A DNA stretch of 64,000 bases, from assembly GCF_002923755.1 (NCBI RefSeq), contig NZ_PGFZ01000010.1:71830-135829 (forward strand), written 5' to 3'. Under the pieces are notes generated by a model. The model did not search any database. It was not told the origin of the DNA and saw only the letters and a program-made list of their open reading frames with translations. This DNA comes from Methylovulum psychrotolerans. Lineage in GTDB: Bacteria > Pseudomonadota > Gammaproteobacteria > Methylococcales > Methylomonadaceae. The translations under genes and the position numbers were made by a program. Positions 1 through 9,342 of this stretch are shown in pieces (the stretch's first letter is position 1; each line of letters starts with the position of its first letter).

Positions 1-2352
1 GCCGTGCCGGAAATCATCCATGATTGTAACCGGGGCGGACGCTTTGAACTGCGCAACGTCCATAATGCCGATTTAGGCATGTCACCCATGCAAATCTGGT
101 GCAATGAAGCCCAAGAACGCTATGTGGTCGCCATCAAACCGGAAGCATTAGACTTATTCACGGCATTTTGTGAGCGTGAGCATTGCTTGTTTGCGGTCAT
201 CGGCGAAGCTACCGAAACTGAGCATCTGACCCTGAATGACCAGTTGCTGGGCACTAAGCCTGTGGACATCCCCATGTCGGTGTTATTCGGCAAGCCGCCG
301 AAAATGCACCGCCACGCCGAACACCGCACTGCCAACTTACCCGCACTCGATACCAGCGGCATTGTGCTGGCAGAAGCGGTGCAACGGGTTTTGGCGTTTC
401 CGGCGGTGGCCGACAAAAGCTTTTTGATCCACATCGGCGACCGCTCGGTGACAGGGTTGGTGGCGCGTGACCAAATGGTCGGGCCTTGGCAAGTCCCTGT
501 CGCCGATGTCGCCGTCACCGCGTCCGGCTTTTATGCCCTGACGGGCGAAGCAATGGCAATGGGCGAACGTACGCCGCTAGCAATCATTAACGCCCCCGCA
601 TCTGGACGCATGGCTATCGGCGAAGCCATCACCAACTTGGCGGCGGCACGGGTCGACTCCTTAAAAAGCATTAAATTGTCGGCTAACTGGATGGCGGCGG
701 CTGGCTTCCCTGGCGAAGATGCCGCCCTGTTCGACACCGTGCAAGCCGTGGGCATGGAACTGTGCCCTGCCTTAGGTATTGCCATTCCGGTCGGCAAAGA
801 CTCTTTGTCCATGAAAACCGTCTGGCAGGATGCGGCGGGGGGGAAAACCATGACTGCCCCCTTGTCCTTAATTATCACCGCCTTCGCGCCCGTTTTGGAC
901 ATCAGCAAAACACTGACCCCACAACTGCGCCCGATTGCCGATAGCGTCTTGCTGCTGGTGGATTTAGGCGCGGGCAGAAACCGTCTGGGCGGTTCGGTAT
1001 TGGCGCAAGTTTACGCGCAATTAGGCAACGATTGTCCCGATGTCGACCAAACAGCGCTGTTAAAAGGCTTCTTTGAAGCCATCCAAAACCTCAACCATAA
1101 TGGCTTGCTGTTGGCTTACCATGACCGCTCCGACGGCGGCTTACTGGCTACGGTCGCAGAAATGCTGTTTGCGGGGCGGCAAGGCGTGGCGCTAAATATG
1201 GACAGTTTGGGCAATGACCTGCTCGCCGCTTTGTTTAACGAAGAGCTAGGCGCGGTATTGCAAGTGCGCAAGGAAAATTGCGCCCAAGTGCTAAAAATCC
1301 TGACCGATGCCGGTTTGGCCGATTGCCTCCATACCATCGGGCAAACCGTCAGCGGCCAAAGCCTGAGCCTCTATAAAGCTGGCGAATTGCTATACAGTGC
1401 CAGCCGTGCCGAACTGCAAAGCCAATGGTCGCAAGTCAGCTACCGGATGCAGGCCTTGCGCGATAACCCCGACTGCGCTTTAGCGCAATTTGAGCGCATT
1501 GCCGATGATAACGACCCCGGCTTACAGGCCGCGTTAAGTTTTGCCGTCAACACCGACATCAGCGCCCCGTATCTGGCCTTAAGCAAGCCGAAAATTGCCA
1601 TCCTGCGCGAGCAAGGTGTCAACGGCCATGTAGAAATGGCGGCGGCTTTTGACCGGGCAGGTTTTACCAGCATTGACGTGCATATCAGCGACATTATCCA
1701 TGGCCGCGTCAGCTTAAGCGATTTTATCGGCCTTGCCGCCTGCGGCGGCTTTTCTTACGGCGACGTGCTGGGCGCTGGTGGCGGCTGGGCAAAATCCATC
1801 TTATTCAACGCCCGCGCCCGTGAGGAGTTTAGCGCGTTCTTTAACCGTCCTGATACCTTCGGCTTAGGGGTGTGCAATGGTTGCCAAATGCTCTCCGGCT
1901 TAAAAACCATTGTTCCTGGTGCCGAGCTATGGCCGCGCTTTGTCCGCAATAACTCCGAGCAATTTGAGGCACGGGTGGCGATGGTGGAAGTGCAGGCCTC
2001 GCCTTCGGTGTTGTTTGCCGATATGGCCGGTTCCCGGATGCCGGTCGTCGTCGCCCATGGCGAAGGCCGCGCCGTGTTTGCCGACGGCCCGCAAGCCGCC
2101 TTGGACGCACAAACGGTCGCCTTATGCTATGTCGATAATTATGGCGCTAAAACCACCGCTTTCCCTGCCAACCCTAACGGCTCACCCTTAGGCATTACCG
2201 GGTTGACCACCACCGACGGACGTTTTACCATTATGATGCCGCATCCTGAGCGCTGCTTTAGAACCTTGCAAAACTCTTGGTATCCTGACGGCTGGCAAGA
2301 ATACGGCGCGTGGATGCGCTTGTTCAGAAACGCCCGCGATTGGGTAAAGTAA
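1..2352 (+). CDS. purL: Phosphoribosylformylglycinamidine synthase, 3' part
   Basis: FGAM synthase, fourth step of de novo purine synthesis in the cytosol, converts FGAR, ATP and glutamine to FGAM. The reading frame is open to the window edge, so the 5' end is outside; 783 residues are visible against about 1,300 for the large single-chain gammaproteobacterial form. What is visible covers part of the first and all of the second AIRS-like synthase half (for example GGSVLAQVY and YHDRSDGGL) and the C-terminal class I glutaminase domain. That domain has the nucleophile cysteine in GVCNGCQM near nt 1871 and the His-Glu pair in [10 protein letters not shown] 6-bp inverted repeat overlaps the stop, and an 8-bp one follows (2373-2380 with 2398-2405), a weak candidate terminator. 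The identification is secure. Confidence 0.97.
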   Translation, partial: AVPEIIHDCNRGGRFELRNVHNADLGMSPMQIWCNEAQERYVVAIKPEALDLFTAFCEREHCLFAVIGEATETEHLTLNDQLLGTKPVDIPMSVLFGKPPKMHRHAEHRTANLPALDTSGIVLAEAVQRVLAFPAVADKSFLIHIGDRSVTGLVARDQMVGPWQVPVADVAVTASGFYALTGEAMAMGERTPLAIINAPASGRMAIGEAITNLAAARVDSLKSIKLSANWMAAAGFPGEDAALFDTVQAVGMELCPALGIAIPVGKDSLSMKTVWQDAAGGKTMTAPLSLIITAFAPVLDISKTLTPQLRPIADSVLLLVDLGAGRNRLGGSVLAQVYAQLGNDCPDVDQTALLKGFFEAIQNLNHNGLLLAYHDRSDGGLLATVAEMLFAGRQGVALNMDSLGNDLLAALFNEELGAVLQVRKENCAQVLKILTDAGLADCLHTIGQTVSGQSLSLYKAGELLYSASRAELQSQWSQVSYRMQALRDNPDCALAQFERIADDNDPGLQAALSFAVNTDISAPYLALSKPKIAILREQGVNGHVEMAAAFDRAGFTSIDVHISDIIHGRVSLSDFIGLAACGGFSYGDVLGAGGGWAKSILFNARAREEFSAFFNRPDTFGLGVCNGCQMLSGLKTIVPGAELWPRFVRNNSEQFEARVAMVEVQASPSVLFADMAGSRMPVVVAHGEGRAVFADGPQAALDAQTVALCYVDNYGAKTTAFPANPNGSPLGITGLTTTDGRFTIMMPHPERCFRTLQNSWYPDGWQEYGAWMRLFRNARDWVK

Positions 2353-2442
2353 ACCCAAGACCGTAACATGTACAGGCTAGGGCATATCCTTTATACTCTA
2401 GCCTGACATAAAACGAATGCCCTTTTTACTATCGGACAAACA

Positions 2443-2898
2443 ATGAACTCGCTGGATTATCGAAAAATTTTCAGGGGACTGGCTACGATCGGCATTCTTA
2501 TTATTTTTTTGTTGCCGCATTTAGTATTCGAGTTAGTCACCGAAGCAGGCCATGTCGTATTAGAATTAATCGTCGAACTGGGTCATATTGTCTTTGAATG
2601 GGTAGAAATTAGCCTGGATACCGTTATCGAGCTGCTGTTTGAAACCGAGTTGCACGATACCCAGATTATTGTTTTCTATATCATCATGGCAGTTGTCTGT
2701 TTCGCGCTGTATCGCTTGGCCTTATTAATCCCCCGTTGGTTGCGATGGCTTTACAATAAACTGGTGGCTTATTATTTAGGGCAAAAAAACCGCTTTAGCT
2801 TGTACTGGCAAAGCCTCAGCTTGCTGAACAAAATAAAAATGGCGGCTATCGGCATCGGCGTTAGTGTCGGTTATTTATATGTGTTTTTCTCTTTCTGA
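2443..2898 (+). CDS. Small hypothetical membrane protein
   Basis: A 151-residue protein I do not recognise. It has a hydrophobic N-terminal segment at about residues 13-31, an amphipathic stretch rich in Val, Leu, Glu and His with a loose repeat (VLELIVELGHIVFE), a second membrane segment at about 83-105 (IIVFYIIMAVVCFALY), a basic and aromatic linker, and a third hydrophobic segment at the C-terminus. It starts with ATG 90 bp after purL, so it probably has its own promoter or reads through from purL. Hydrophobic periodicity and a full in-frame ORF support it as real; function is unknown. Confidence 0.6.
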   Translation: MNSLDYRKIFRGLATIGILIIFLLPHLVFELVTEAGHVVLELIVELGHIVFEWVEISLDTVIELLFETELHDTQIIVFYIIMAVVCFALYRLALLIPRWLRWLYNKLVAYYLGQKNRFSLYWQSLSLLNKIKMAAIGIGVSVGYLYVFFSF

Positions 2899-3152
2899 TA
2901 CGGCAATTAGGTCATATCCCACCATAGCTATGCCTTCTGCCCCAACACCAGTAGCGCGGGCTGTGTTCTTAATATCTGCGGTTACCCAGCCATATTCTGC
3001 GGTTTAAAAAACAAATTCGGTTTTGTCTTAGGGTCGTCCTGTCTTTATGCCCTTGGGTATTTATGCCCTTTGGGCGTACCTGCCCTGCCGACGCACAGCA
3101 TCCATTGTAGGCGTTAGAAAATTACAACTACCAAAATTAACGGGTTCAACTG

Positions 3153-3584
3153 ATGAAAAACATCCGCCTTAAATACTTCGACCTATCATTACCCGCGATA
3201 ACGGCGTTACGCGAATGCCTAAATGCGGTTGAAAAATCGGGGCTGGAAAAAGCCTTGCTGGAATTGGTTTACCTGCGGGTATCCCAAATAAACGGGTGCG
3301 GGTATTGCCTCAACCTGCACGCCAAAGCCTTGCGCGAAGCTGGCGAAACGAATGCCCGCATTGACATGCTCGCGGGTTGGAAAGTGAGTGCCTGTTATTC
3401 CGAACCGGAACGCGCCGCCCTCGCCTGGGCCGAATCGTTGACCGCCATCACGGTAGACGGCGGCAGTGATGCGGCGTTTGCCCAGTTAAAAGCGTTTTTT
3501 ACGGATGCGCAAATTTCCGACCTGACTATCGCCATTGCCAATATGAATGCCCTGAACCGTATCGCCATCAGCATGCGGGTCTGA
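3153..3584 (+). CDS. AhpD-like / carboxymuconolactone decarboxylase family protein
   Basis: A 143-residue all-helical protein of the CMD/AhpD superfamily. The core shows the thiol redox motif in NGCGYCLNLH (CxxC followed by His three residues later), the signature of AhpD-type alkylhydroperoxidases, after LVYLRVSQ. Length and domain position fit single-domain family members that form oligomers and reduce peroxides or act as antioxidants. ATG start at 3153. The next gene, a GNAT acetyltransferase, begins 40 bp downstream in the same direction, so the two may be cotranscribed. True substrate cannot be read from the sequence. Confidence 0.85.
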   Translation: MKNIRLKYFDLSLPAITALRECLNAVEKSGLEKALLELVYLRVSQINGCGYCLNLHAKALREAGETNARIDMLAGWKVSACYSEPERAALAWAESLTAITVDGGSDAAFAQLKAFFTDAQISDLTIAIANMNALNRIAISMRV

Positions 3585-3624
3585 TGGCACCTTAACAACA
3601 AGCGTTTTTTGCAAAAGCAAGACA

Positions 3625-4173
3625 ATGAAAAAACCAAGTGATTTTGATTTCAAGCCTTCCATTGTAGGCGGCTCCATTGTGCTCAGGCCGCTGTATCCTG
3701 AGGATTTCGGGCAGTTATACGCAGTAGCGGCTGACCCGCTCATTTGGGAACAGCACCCGCAACCCCTGCGTTATCAACGGGAGGTGTTTGGGAGCGGTTT
3801 TTTTGCCGGTGCCATCGCTTCCCCAGGGGCTTTGGTGGTGCTTGACAAGCTATCAGGAGACATCATTGGCTCATCCCGGTTTTATGAATGGGATGCTGAG
3901 CGTCAGGAAGTGGCGATCGGATTCACCTTCCTGGCCAGAAGCCATTGGGGTGGGCAGACCAATCGGGAATTGAAACGGCTTATGCTGGAACATGCCTTCC
4001 GTTGGGCAAACACTGTGTGGTTTCACGTTGGTGTCAACAACATCCGTTCACGAAAAGCCATGGAAAAAATTGGCGCAGAATTTTCCCACGAAACCGCCAA
4101 AACGGTTAATGGCGTTATGGATACTTATGCGTTTTATCGGATTGAGGCAATCAGATTCTGTACTGAACGATAG
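3625..4173 (+). CDS. GNAT family N-acetyltransferase (RimJ/RimL type)
   Basis: A 182-residue acetyl-CoA-dependent N-acetyltransferase. The N-terminal IVLRPLYPEDFGQLYAVAAD is the usual beta1-alpha1 opening of the RimJ/RimL branch. IIGSSRFYEWD and VAIGFTFLARSHWGGQTNRELKRLML give the beta4-alpha3 acetyl-CoA pocket, although the canonical Q/RxxGxG/A loop is degenerate (SHWGGQTN). The end, NIRSRKAMEKIGAEF, is the typical beta5-alpha4 motif. Its acceptor could be a protein N-terminus, an antibiotic or a small amine. It follows the AhpD-like gene by 40 bp. Confidence 0.85.
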   Translation: MKKPSDFDFKPSIVGGSIVLRPLYPEDFGQLYAVAADPLIWEQHPQPLRYQREVFGSGFFAGAIASPGALVVLDKLSGDIIGSSRFYEWDAERQEVAIGFTFLARSHWGGQTNRELKRLMLEHAFRWANTVWFHVGVNNIRSRKAMEKIGAEFSHETAKTVNGVMDTYAFYRIEAIRFCTER

Positions 4174-4198
4174 CGCGGCGCGTTGTGCAAACAAAATT

Positions 4199-4853
4199 AT
4201 GGACGACATCATCTGGCCTGAGGCCTACCTGCCCGGCATGACTGACAACTACGTCTCTAATGAACTCATCGTCAGCGACTTGAGCGCCGTTGCGGTGTAG
4301 GCGGCATTTAACGACACGTCGTACAGCAACGTGTCCGACATTTATACTGTGAACGGCCAAGTTTTCGGCTTTTACAATTCACCGTAGGGTACGCTGTGCG
4401 TACCTTTTGCACTGATTTTTATGAGGATTTTTTAAAGGTACGCACAGCGTACCCTACCAAAAAAACCGAAAACTTGGCCGTTTGAAGTATATTTCCATAA
4501 CAGCCCAGAGCCGCAGCTACACCTGAGCTCCCATTTCCGTTTACCACCTTTAACTTTTCGGTAGAGGCGTACGTTACCGAATACCAACCACCCGTTAACG
4601 ACGAAGCGGCGCGGGTCGCTTGGCACGGTTGGGTAGACGACGGTACGGCGGCAAACCGTCTGGATGTCCATCATGCTTGGCTGTTTGAAAATCTGCCGGG
4701 CGGGTACGCATACTGGCTCAAGAAACCCCAATTGGCAACCCCGCGCAGACCCTCGCTGCGATCAAGCCCAATCCAATGCTTAAAGCCCATCAAGAATGGC
4801 TTGAAGGCCTGGCGCAGATAGCAGCCCGTATCCAAGCGCAGTCTGTGCAGCCT
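4199..4853 (+). pseudogene. Decayed SRPBCC (START/Bet v1-like) family gene
   Basis: Three blocks in different frames read like one SRPBCC polyketide-cyclase-type protein. The N-terminal block from ATG 4199 (MDDIIWPEAYLPG, then NELIVSDLSAVAV) ends at a stop at 4298-4300, and the frame-compatible text SYSNVSDI follows it. The middle block is at about 4537-4735 (FTTFNFSVEAYVTEYQPPV, DDGTAANRLDVHHAWLFENLPGG). A third block after a frame change at about 4736 reads GNPAQTLAAIKPNPM and AHQEWLEGLAQI. These match the usual order of the family's start, middle and C-terminal helix. Stops, at least one frameshift and the palindromic insertion at 4343-4491 show it is dead. The exact 3' end is uncertain. 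Confidence 0.7.
4343..4491. repeat. 149-bp inverted-repeat element (MITE/REP-like) inside pseudogene
   Basis: Two long arms face each other. The inner arms are a perfect 24-bp match (4384-4407 and 4434-4457) around a 26-nt AT-rich spacer. The outer arms share a 17-bp perfect match (4352-4368 and 4466-4482), and the tips TATACT and AGTATA also pair. The arms differ by a small indel between the inner and outer blocks. The element contains no gene. It sits within the SRPBCC pseudogene where the central part of the fold should be, which suggests a non-autonomous insertion or an inverted duplication. It would fold into a very stable hairpin in RNA. Confidence 0.8.
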
Positions 4854-4995
4854 CTCACTGGCGTTTGCTGCCTCACTGCCATTAAGTTAATGAAAGCATT
4901 TCAAGCATTGCTCAAAATTACAGATTATCGTTACAGCACCCAACTTCCTCTCCCAGAACTGTCCCTTAACGCCAAAGCTAGACATAAAAACCCAG

Positions 4996-5021
4996 TTGCG
5001 GGACGGTAGCCCGTCCTGCAA
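4996..5021. repeat. 11-bp stem-loop, possible REP or terminator
   Basis: TTGCGGGACGG (4996-5006) pairs with CCGTCCTGCAA (5011-5021) with one G-T pair and a 4-nt loop. No T-run follows, so it looks more like a dispersed palindromic repeat than a simple intrinsic terminator. It lies between the SRPBCC relic and sucA. The rest of 4854-5269 holds no gene I can support. Confidence 0.55.
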
Positions 5022-5269
5022 TATTTGCCTTGACGCGATAAAAGCCAAGCAAATAGGACTCTAGCACCTATTGTCACCGTTATTTTCAAAAATCAGGCCG
5101 CTATTATCATCTGGTGGCCGATTATCTTCAGTCAGTACCTGCTAATAAATTCGGCATATTCGCCTTTCCTGTTAAAATAACGGATATTTTTAACAACGCC
5201 AGTGTCCACTGCTTTGATTACGCCTTTCTATCGCGCAAACCCCGTCCTGAATACACCGGATTCCCCCTA

Positions 5270-8095
5270 ATGAGTACATTACTTAAACTTTTTCAAGATT
5301 CATCTTCCTTGTATGGCAGCAATGCCACCTTTATTGAGGATTTGTACGAACGTTTTCTGGAAAACCCAGAATCTATTGACCCTAGCTGGCAACAACATTT
5401 TAAGACCCTACACCCTAATACCGATTTTGAGACCGCCCATAGCCCGATTGTCGAGCGTTTTGCCAAGCTGGCGATCAAATCACCAAACCGTTTGGCGCAA
5501 ATCCAAGGCTTTACCGAAGAAAGCGTCAAAAAACAATCGGCGGTGGCACGGCTGATTAACCATTACCGTGTCCGTGGCCATCAGATTGCCAGCAATAACC
5601 CTTTAGGCAAAACGGCTCCGCCGCCTTTGGATATGGAGCCGTCCTATTACGGCCTGTCGGAACCGGATATGGACACCTTATTCGATACGGGGGCTTTGTA
5701 CGGGATCAATAAACTGCCTTTACGCGATATTTTGGCACACCTGCGCAGCATTTATTGTGGCAGTATCGGCTCCGAGTACATGCACATAGACGATACCAAT
5801 ATCCGCCGCTGGTTTATTAACCGCCTGGAAAGCGCCAAATCTTACGGCACGCTGGATCAGGACAAGAAATGCTGGATACTGAAATTATTGACAGCAGCGG
5901 AAGGTATCGAAAGCCATTTACAAAACAAATTTGTCGGCCAAAAACGCTTTTCATTAGAAGGCGGCGAATCCTTGATTCCGGTACTGGATGAACTCATCCA
6001 ACGTTCCGGCGAAAAAGGCGTGAAAGAAATCGTTATCGGCATGGCCCACCGTGGACGCCTGAACGTCTTGGTGAATATTTTGGGCAAAAGCCCGGCCAGC
6101 CTGTTTGAAGAATTTGCCGGACATTTCACCCTAGTGCCAGGGATGCGCTCAGGGGATGTCAAATACCACATGGGCTTTTCGTCGAACATTGAAACCCCGG
6201 GCGGGCCGGTGCATTTGGCTTTGGCATTTAACCCTTCACACCTGGAAATTATCAATCCGGTGGTGGAAGGCTCGGTAAAAGCCCGCCAAGACCGTGCGGG
6301 TAAAGAGGGGCAGAGTACGGTGATTCCGGTGCTGATACATGGCGACGCGGCGTTTGCCGGTCAAGGTATTGTCATGGAAACGCTCAATATGTCGCAAACC
6401 CGCGCCTTTTCGACGGGTGGCACTATCCATATCGTCATCAACAACCAAATTGGCTTTACCACCAGCAACCCGTTGGATGCCCGTTCTACGCCCTACTGTA
6501 CCGATGTTGCGCGGATGATCCAAGCTCCGGTGTTTCATGTTAATGGCGACGACCCCGAAGCGGTGCTGTTTGTGACCCAGTTGGCGGTGGATTTCCGCAT
6601 GACCTTTAATAAGGATGTGGTGATTGATCTGATTTGTTACCGCCGTTTGGGCCATAACGAAGCTGACGAACCGGCGGCAACCCAACCGTTGATGTACAAA
6701 AAAATCCGTAAGCACAAGACTACCCGTAAGCTGTATGCCGAGCGGCTTATTGCCGAAGGCATTGTCACGCCCGACCGTGTTAAAGACATGGCGCAAGCCT
6801 ATCAAAACTTGCTGGAAGCGGGGAAAATCGTGTCGCGTCCGGTTTTGGACAGCCGCAGTTATTCGTATTCGACGCAATGGAACCAGTTTATCAACAAGCA
6901 ATGGGACATTCCTTGCCAAACTGCCATATCCTTAGATCGCCTGCGTTTTTGTAACGACCGGATGCAACGCCTGCCCGCCGGTTTTGAATTGCATCCGAGG
7001 GTCGCCAAAGTGATGGAGAACCGCCGTAAAATGGCGGCGGGGGCCATGCCTTTGGATTGGGGGTTTGCCGAAAATCTGGCCTATGCGACGCTGTTAATGG
7101 AAAAGCACAATATCCGCCTGACCGGACAAGATGTCGGGCGTGGTACGTTTGTCCATCGCCATGCCGTACTGCATAACCAAATCAATAATAAAACCCACAC
7201 ACCCCTAAAACATTTGGATGAAGCCCAAGGCCGCGCACAAATCTTTGACTCGCTGTTATCGGAAGCGGGGGTCTTGGGTTTCGAATACGGCTATAGCACC
7301 ACCACACCGAACACATTGGTGATTTGGGAAGCGCAATTTGGCGACTTCGCCAATGGTGCCCAAGTGCTGATCGACCAGTTCATCAGTTCCGGCGAAACCA
7401 AATGGGGGCGGCTGTGTGGCTTGGTGATGTTGCTGCCGCATGGTTTTGAAGGCCAAGGCCCGGAACATTCCTCGGCACGTCTGGAGCGCTATTTGCAGTT
7501 GTGTGCCGAACATAATATGCAGGTTTGCACTCCGACCACACCCGCACAAATCTTCCATCTGTTACGGCGGCAAGTATTGCGGCCTTACCGGAAGCCGCTG
7601 ATCGTCATGAGCCCTAAAAGCTTGTTGCGCCATAAATTGGCAATATCGACCCTGGAGGATCTGACTTCCGGCGAATTCCAAGCCATTATTGGCGAACAGG
7701 ACGCGCTCGCCCCGAAAAAAGTCACCCGCTTGGTGTTGTGCGGCGGCAAAGTGTATTACGACTTATTGGAAGCCCGGCGCGAAGCCGACCTCAAGCATGT
7801 CGCCATTGCCAGGATTGAGCAGTTGTATCCGTTCCCATTAACGTTGTTTAAAGCGGAAATTGCTAAATACCCGCACTTAAAAGAACTGGTCTGGTGCCAG
7901 GAAGAGCCGAAAAACCAAGGGGCTTGGTATAATTCCAGCCACCATTTTATCGACAACCTACCCGCCTCTATTAAAGTCACCTACGCTGGCCGCGAACCTT
8001 CCGCATCGCCTGCTGTCGGTAGCTTTCATGTACATATCGAACAACAAAAAGCCGTTGTGCAGTCAGCACTTTATGGCACTTCTTCAGGAAAATAA
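5270..8095 (+). CDS. sucA: 2-oxoglutarate dehydrogenase E1 component
   Basis: Thiamine-diphosphate E1 of the 2-oxoglutarate dehydrogenase complex; it decarboxylates 2-oxoglutarate and loads the succinyl group onto lipoyl-SucB. I chose ATG 5270 ([12 protein letters not shown]), giving 941 residues, close to the 933 of E. coli. The frame is open upstream to a GTG at 5114, but those 52 residues do not look like the family. The N-terminal E2-docking helix ([12 protein letters not shown]), [10 protein letters not shown], the ThDP/Mg region ([20 protein letters not shown] near residue 460) and the C-terminal transketolase half ([17 protein letters not shown]) are all present. No good Shine-Dalgarno precedes 5270. 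sucB starts one base after the stop. Confidence 0.97.
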   Translation: MSTLLKLFQDSSSLYGSNATFIEDLYERFLENPESIDPSWQQHFKTLHPNTDFETAHSPIVERFAKLAIKSPNRLAQIQGFTEESVKKQSAVARLINHYRVRGHQIASNNPLGKTAPPPLDMEPSYYGLSEPDMDTLFDTGALYGINKLPLRDILAHLRSIYCGSIGSEYMHIDDTNIRRWFINRLESAKSYGTLDQDKKCWILKLLTAAEGIESHLQNKFVGQKRFSLEGGESLIPVLDELIQRSGEKGVKEIVIGMAHRGRLNVLVNILGKSPASLFEEFAGHFTLVPGMRSGDVKYHMGFSSNIETPGGPVHLALAFNPSHLEIINPVVEGSVKARQDRAGKEGQSTVIPVLIHGDAAFAGQGIVMETLNMSQTRAFSTGGTIHIVINNQIGFTTSNPLDARSTPYCTDVARMIQAPVFHVNGDDPEAVLFVTQLAVDFRMTFNKDVVIDLICYRRLGHNEADEPAATQPLMYKKIRKHKTTRKLYAERLIAEGIVTPDRVKDMAQAYQNLLEAGKIVSRPVLDSRSYSYSTQWNQFINKQWDIPCQTAISLDRLRFCNDRMQRLPAGFELHPRVAKVMENRRKMAAGAMPLDWGFAENLAYATLLMEKHNIRLTGQDVGRGTFVHRHAVLHNQINNKTHTPLKHLDEAQGRAQIFDSLLSEAGVLGFEYGYSTTTPNTLVIWEAQFGDFANGAQVLIDQFISSGETKWGRLCGLVMLLPHGFEGQGPEHSSARLERYLQLCAEHNMQVCTPTTPAQIFHLLRRQVLRPYRKPLIVMSPKSLLRHKLAISTLEDLTSGEFQAIIGEQDALAPKKVTRLVLCGGKVYYDLLEARREADLKHVAIARIEQLYPFPLTLFKAEIAKYPHLKELVWCQEEPKNQGAWYNSSHHFIDNLPASIKVTYAGREPSASPAVGSFHVHIEQQKAVVQSALYGTSSGK

Positions 8096-8096
8096 C

Positions 8097-9338
8097 ATGA
8101 GCATTGAAGTCCTAGTCCCCAATTTACCCGAATCCGTAGCCGATGCCACTTTAATCTCGTGGCATAAAAAAGCTGGCGATGCCGTCAATAAAAATGACAA
8201 TCTGGTTGATCTGGAAACGGACAAAATCACCTTGGAGGTCACCGCCCCCGAAGCCGGCATCCTCAGCGAAATCTTGCAACATGACGGGGCTATTGTAACC
8301 AGCGGCGAATTGCTGGCGCGGATTAGCATCGGCGCAGTTGCCGATACCGCCCCCGCCTCTGCGCAAACCGACGAAGCCAAAGCCGGAGCGATTCCGTTAA
8401 GCCCTTCGGTACGCCGTCTGATTAGCGAAAACACCTTAGACCCTGCACAAATCACCGGCACAGGAAAAAGCGGCCGCTTGACCAAAACCGATGTTTTGGA
8501 ACATTTGCAAAAACAAACGCCAGCGGCGGCCACCCCACCACCCGCCCCAGTTGCACCCAGCATTGCGCCTGCACCTGCCGCACCGGTCAGTGCGCCGCCT
8601 GTCGTAGCCACCGTAACGACACCACCGCCGTCTAATCTACGGCCTGAGCAGCGCGTCGCTATGACCCGGTTACGCGCGAAAGTCGCCGAAAGGTTATTGC
8701 AAGCGCAACAAAACGCCGCCATGTTGACTACCTTCAATGAAGTCAATATGCAAAACGTCATTGATTTGCGTAACCAATATAAAGGCCGTTTCGAAGATAA
8801 ACATAAAGTCAAATTGGGCTTTATGTCCTTTTTCGTCAAAGCCTCTATTGAAGCGTTGAAAAAATTCCCGGCCATTAATGCCTCCATCGACGGTAACGAC
8901 ATCATATACCACGGCTACTATGACTTAGGCATTGCCGTCAGCACCCCGCGCGGCCTGATTGTGCCTGTGCTGCATGATGCCGACCAACTGGATTTTGCCG
9001 GCATTGAAAAATGTATCGTCGATTACGGCGAAAAAGCCCGTGCCGGCACCTTAACCTATGACGACCTGAAAGGCGGCACGTTCACCATCACCAATGGCGG
9101 CGTATTTGGTTCCATGCTCTCCACGCCTATCCTCAATCCGCCGCAATGCGCGATTTTAGGTATGCACGCCATTAAAGAGCGTGCGGTGGTTGAAAACGGC
9201 CAAATCGTTATCAGGCCAATTATGTATTTAGCTTTGTCTTACGACCATCGCTTGGTAGATGGCCGCGAAGCGGTACAGTTTTTAGTCACGATTAAAGAAT
9301 GCTTGGAAGCTCCTGCCCACCTACTCCTAAACATTTAA
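8097..9338 (+). CDS. sucB: Dihydrolipoamide succinyltransferase, E2 component
   Basis: E2 core of the 2-oxoglutarate dehydrogenase complex; it transfers the succinyl group from lipoate to CoA. ATG 8097 has AGGAA 5-9 bases upstream and follows the sucA stop by one base; 413 residues, normal length. Domain order: lipoyl domain with the lipoylated lysine in [10 protein letters not shown] (about residue 43), a peripheral subunit-binding domain ([15 protein letters not shown]), a long Ala-Pro linker, and the catalytic domain ending with the His-Asp motif [13 protein letters not shown]. The gene is intact with all key residues visible. Confidence 0.97.
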   Translation: MSIEVLVPNLPESVADATLISWHKKAGDAVNKNDNLVDLETDKITLEVTAPEAGILSEILQHDGAIVTSGELLARISIGAVADTAPASAQTDEAKAGAIPLSPSVRRLISENTLDPAQITGTGKSGRLTKTDVLEHLQKQTPAAATPPPAPVAPSIAPAPAAPVSAPPVVATVTTPPPSNLRPEQRVAMTRLRAKVAERLLQAQQNAAMLTTFNEVNMQNVIDLRNQYKGRFEDKHKVKLGFMSFFVKASIEALKKFPAINASIDGNDIIYHGYYDLGIAVSTPRGLIVPVLHDADQLDFAGIEKCIVDYGEKARAGTLTYDDLKGGTFTITNGGVFGSMLSTPILNPPQCAILGMHAIKERAVVENGQIVIRPIMYLALSYDHRLVDGREAVQFLVTIKECLEAPAHLLLNI

Positions 9339-9342
9339 GCCT

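Noticed and set aside
2875..3003. Minus-strand 42-codon reading frame with coding-like text (EYGWVTADIKNTARATGVG)
   Set aside because: It begins right after a stop, lacks a start codon and ribosome-binding site, overlaps the end of the hypothetical membrane protein, and matches no family I can name. It may be a gene remnant, but I cannot support it.
2899..3152. Direct repeat-like text (TTATGCCCTT.GGG) before the AhpD-like gene
   Set aside because: Two short imperfect copies only; no evidence for a CRISPR or regulatory array.
4432..4731. 99-residue minus-strand ORF across the SRPBCC relic
   Set aside because: It is an antisense reading of the pseudogene and of one arm of the inverted repeat; it has no family character of its own.
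5114..5269. N-terminal extension of sucA from GTG 5114
   Set aside because: The extra 52 residues do not resemble E1 N-termini, and ATG 5270 gives the normal [12 protein letters not shown] opening and length.
8084..8905. 273-residue minus-strand ORF opposite sucB
   Set aside because: It is an antisense shadow of the Ala-Pro-rich linker and lipoyl domain of sucB; no independent coding signal.
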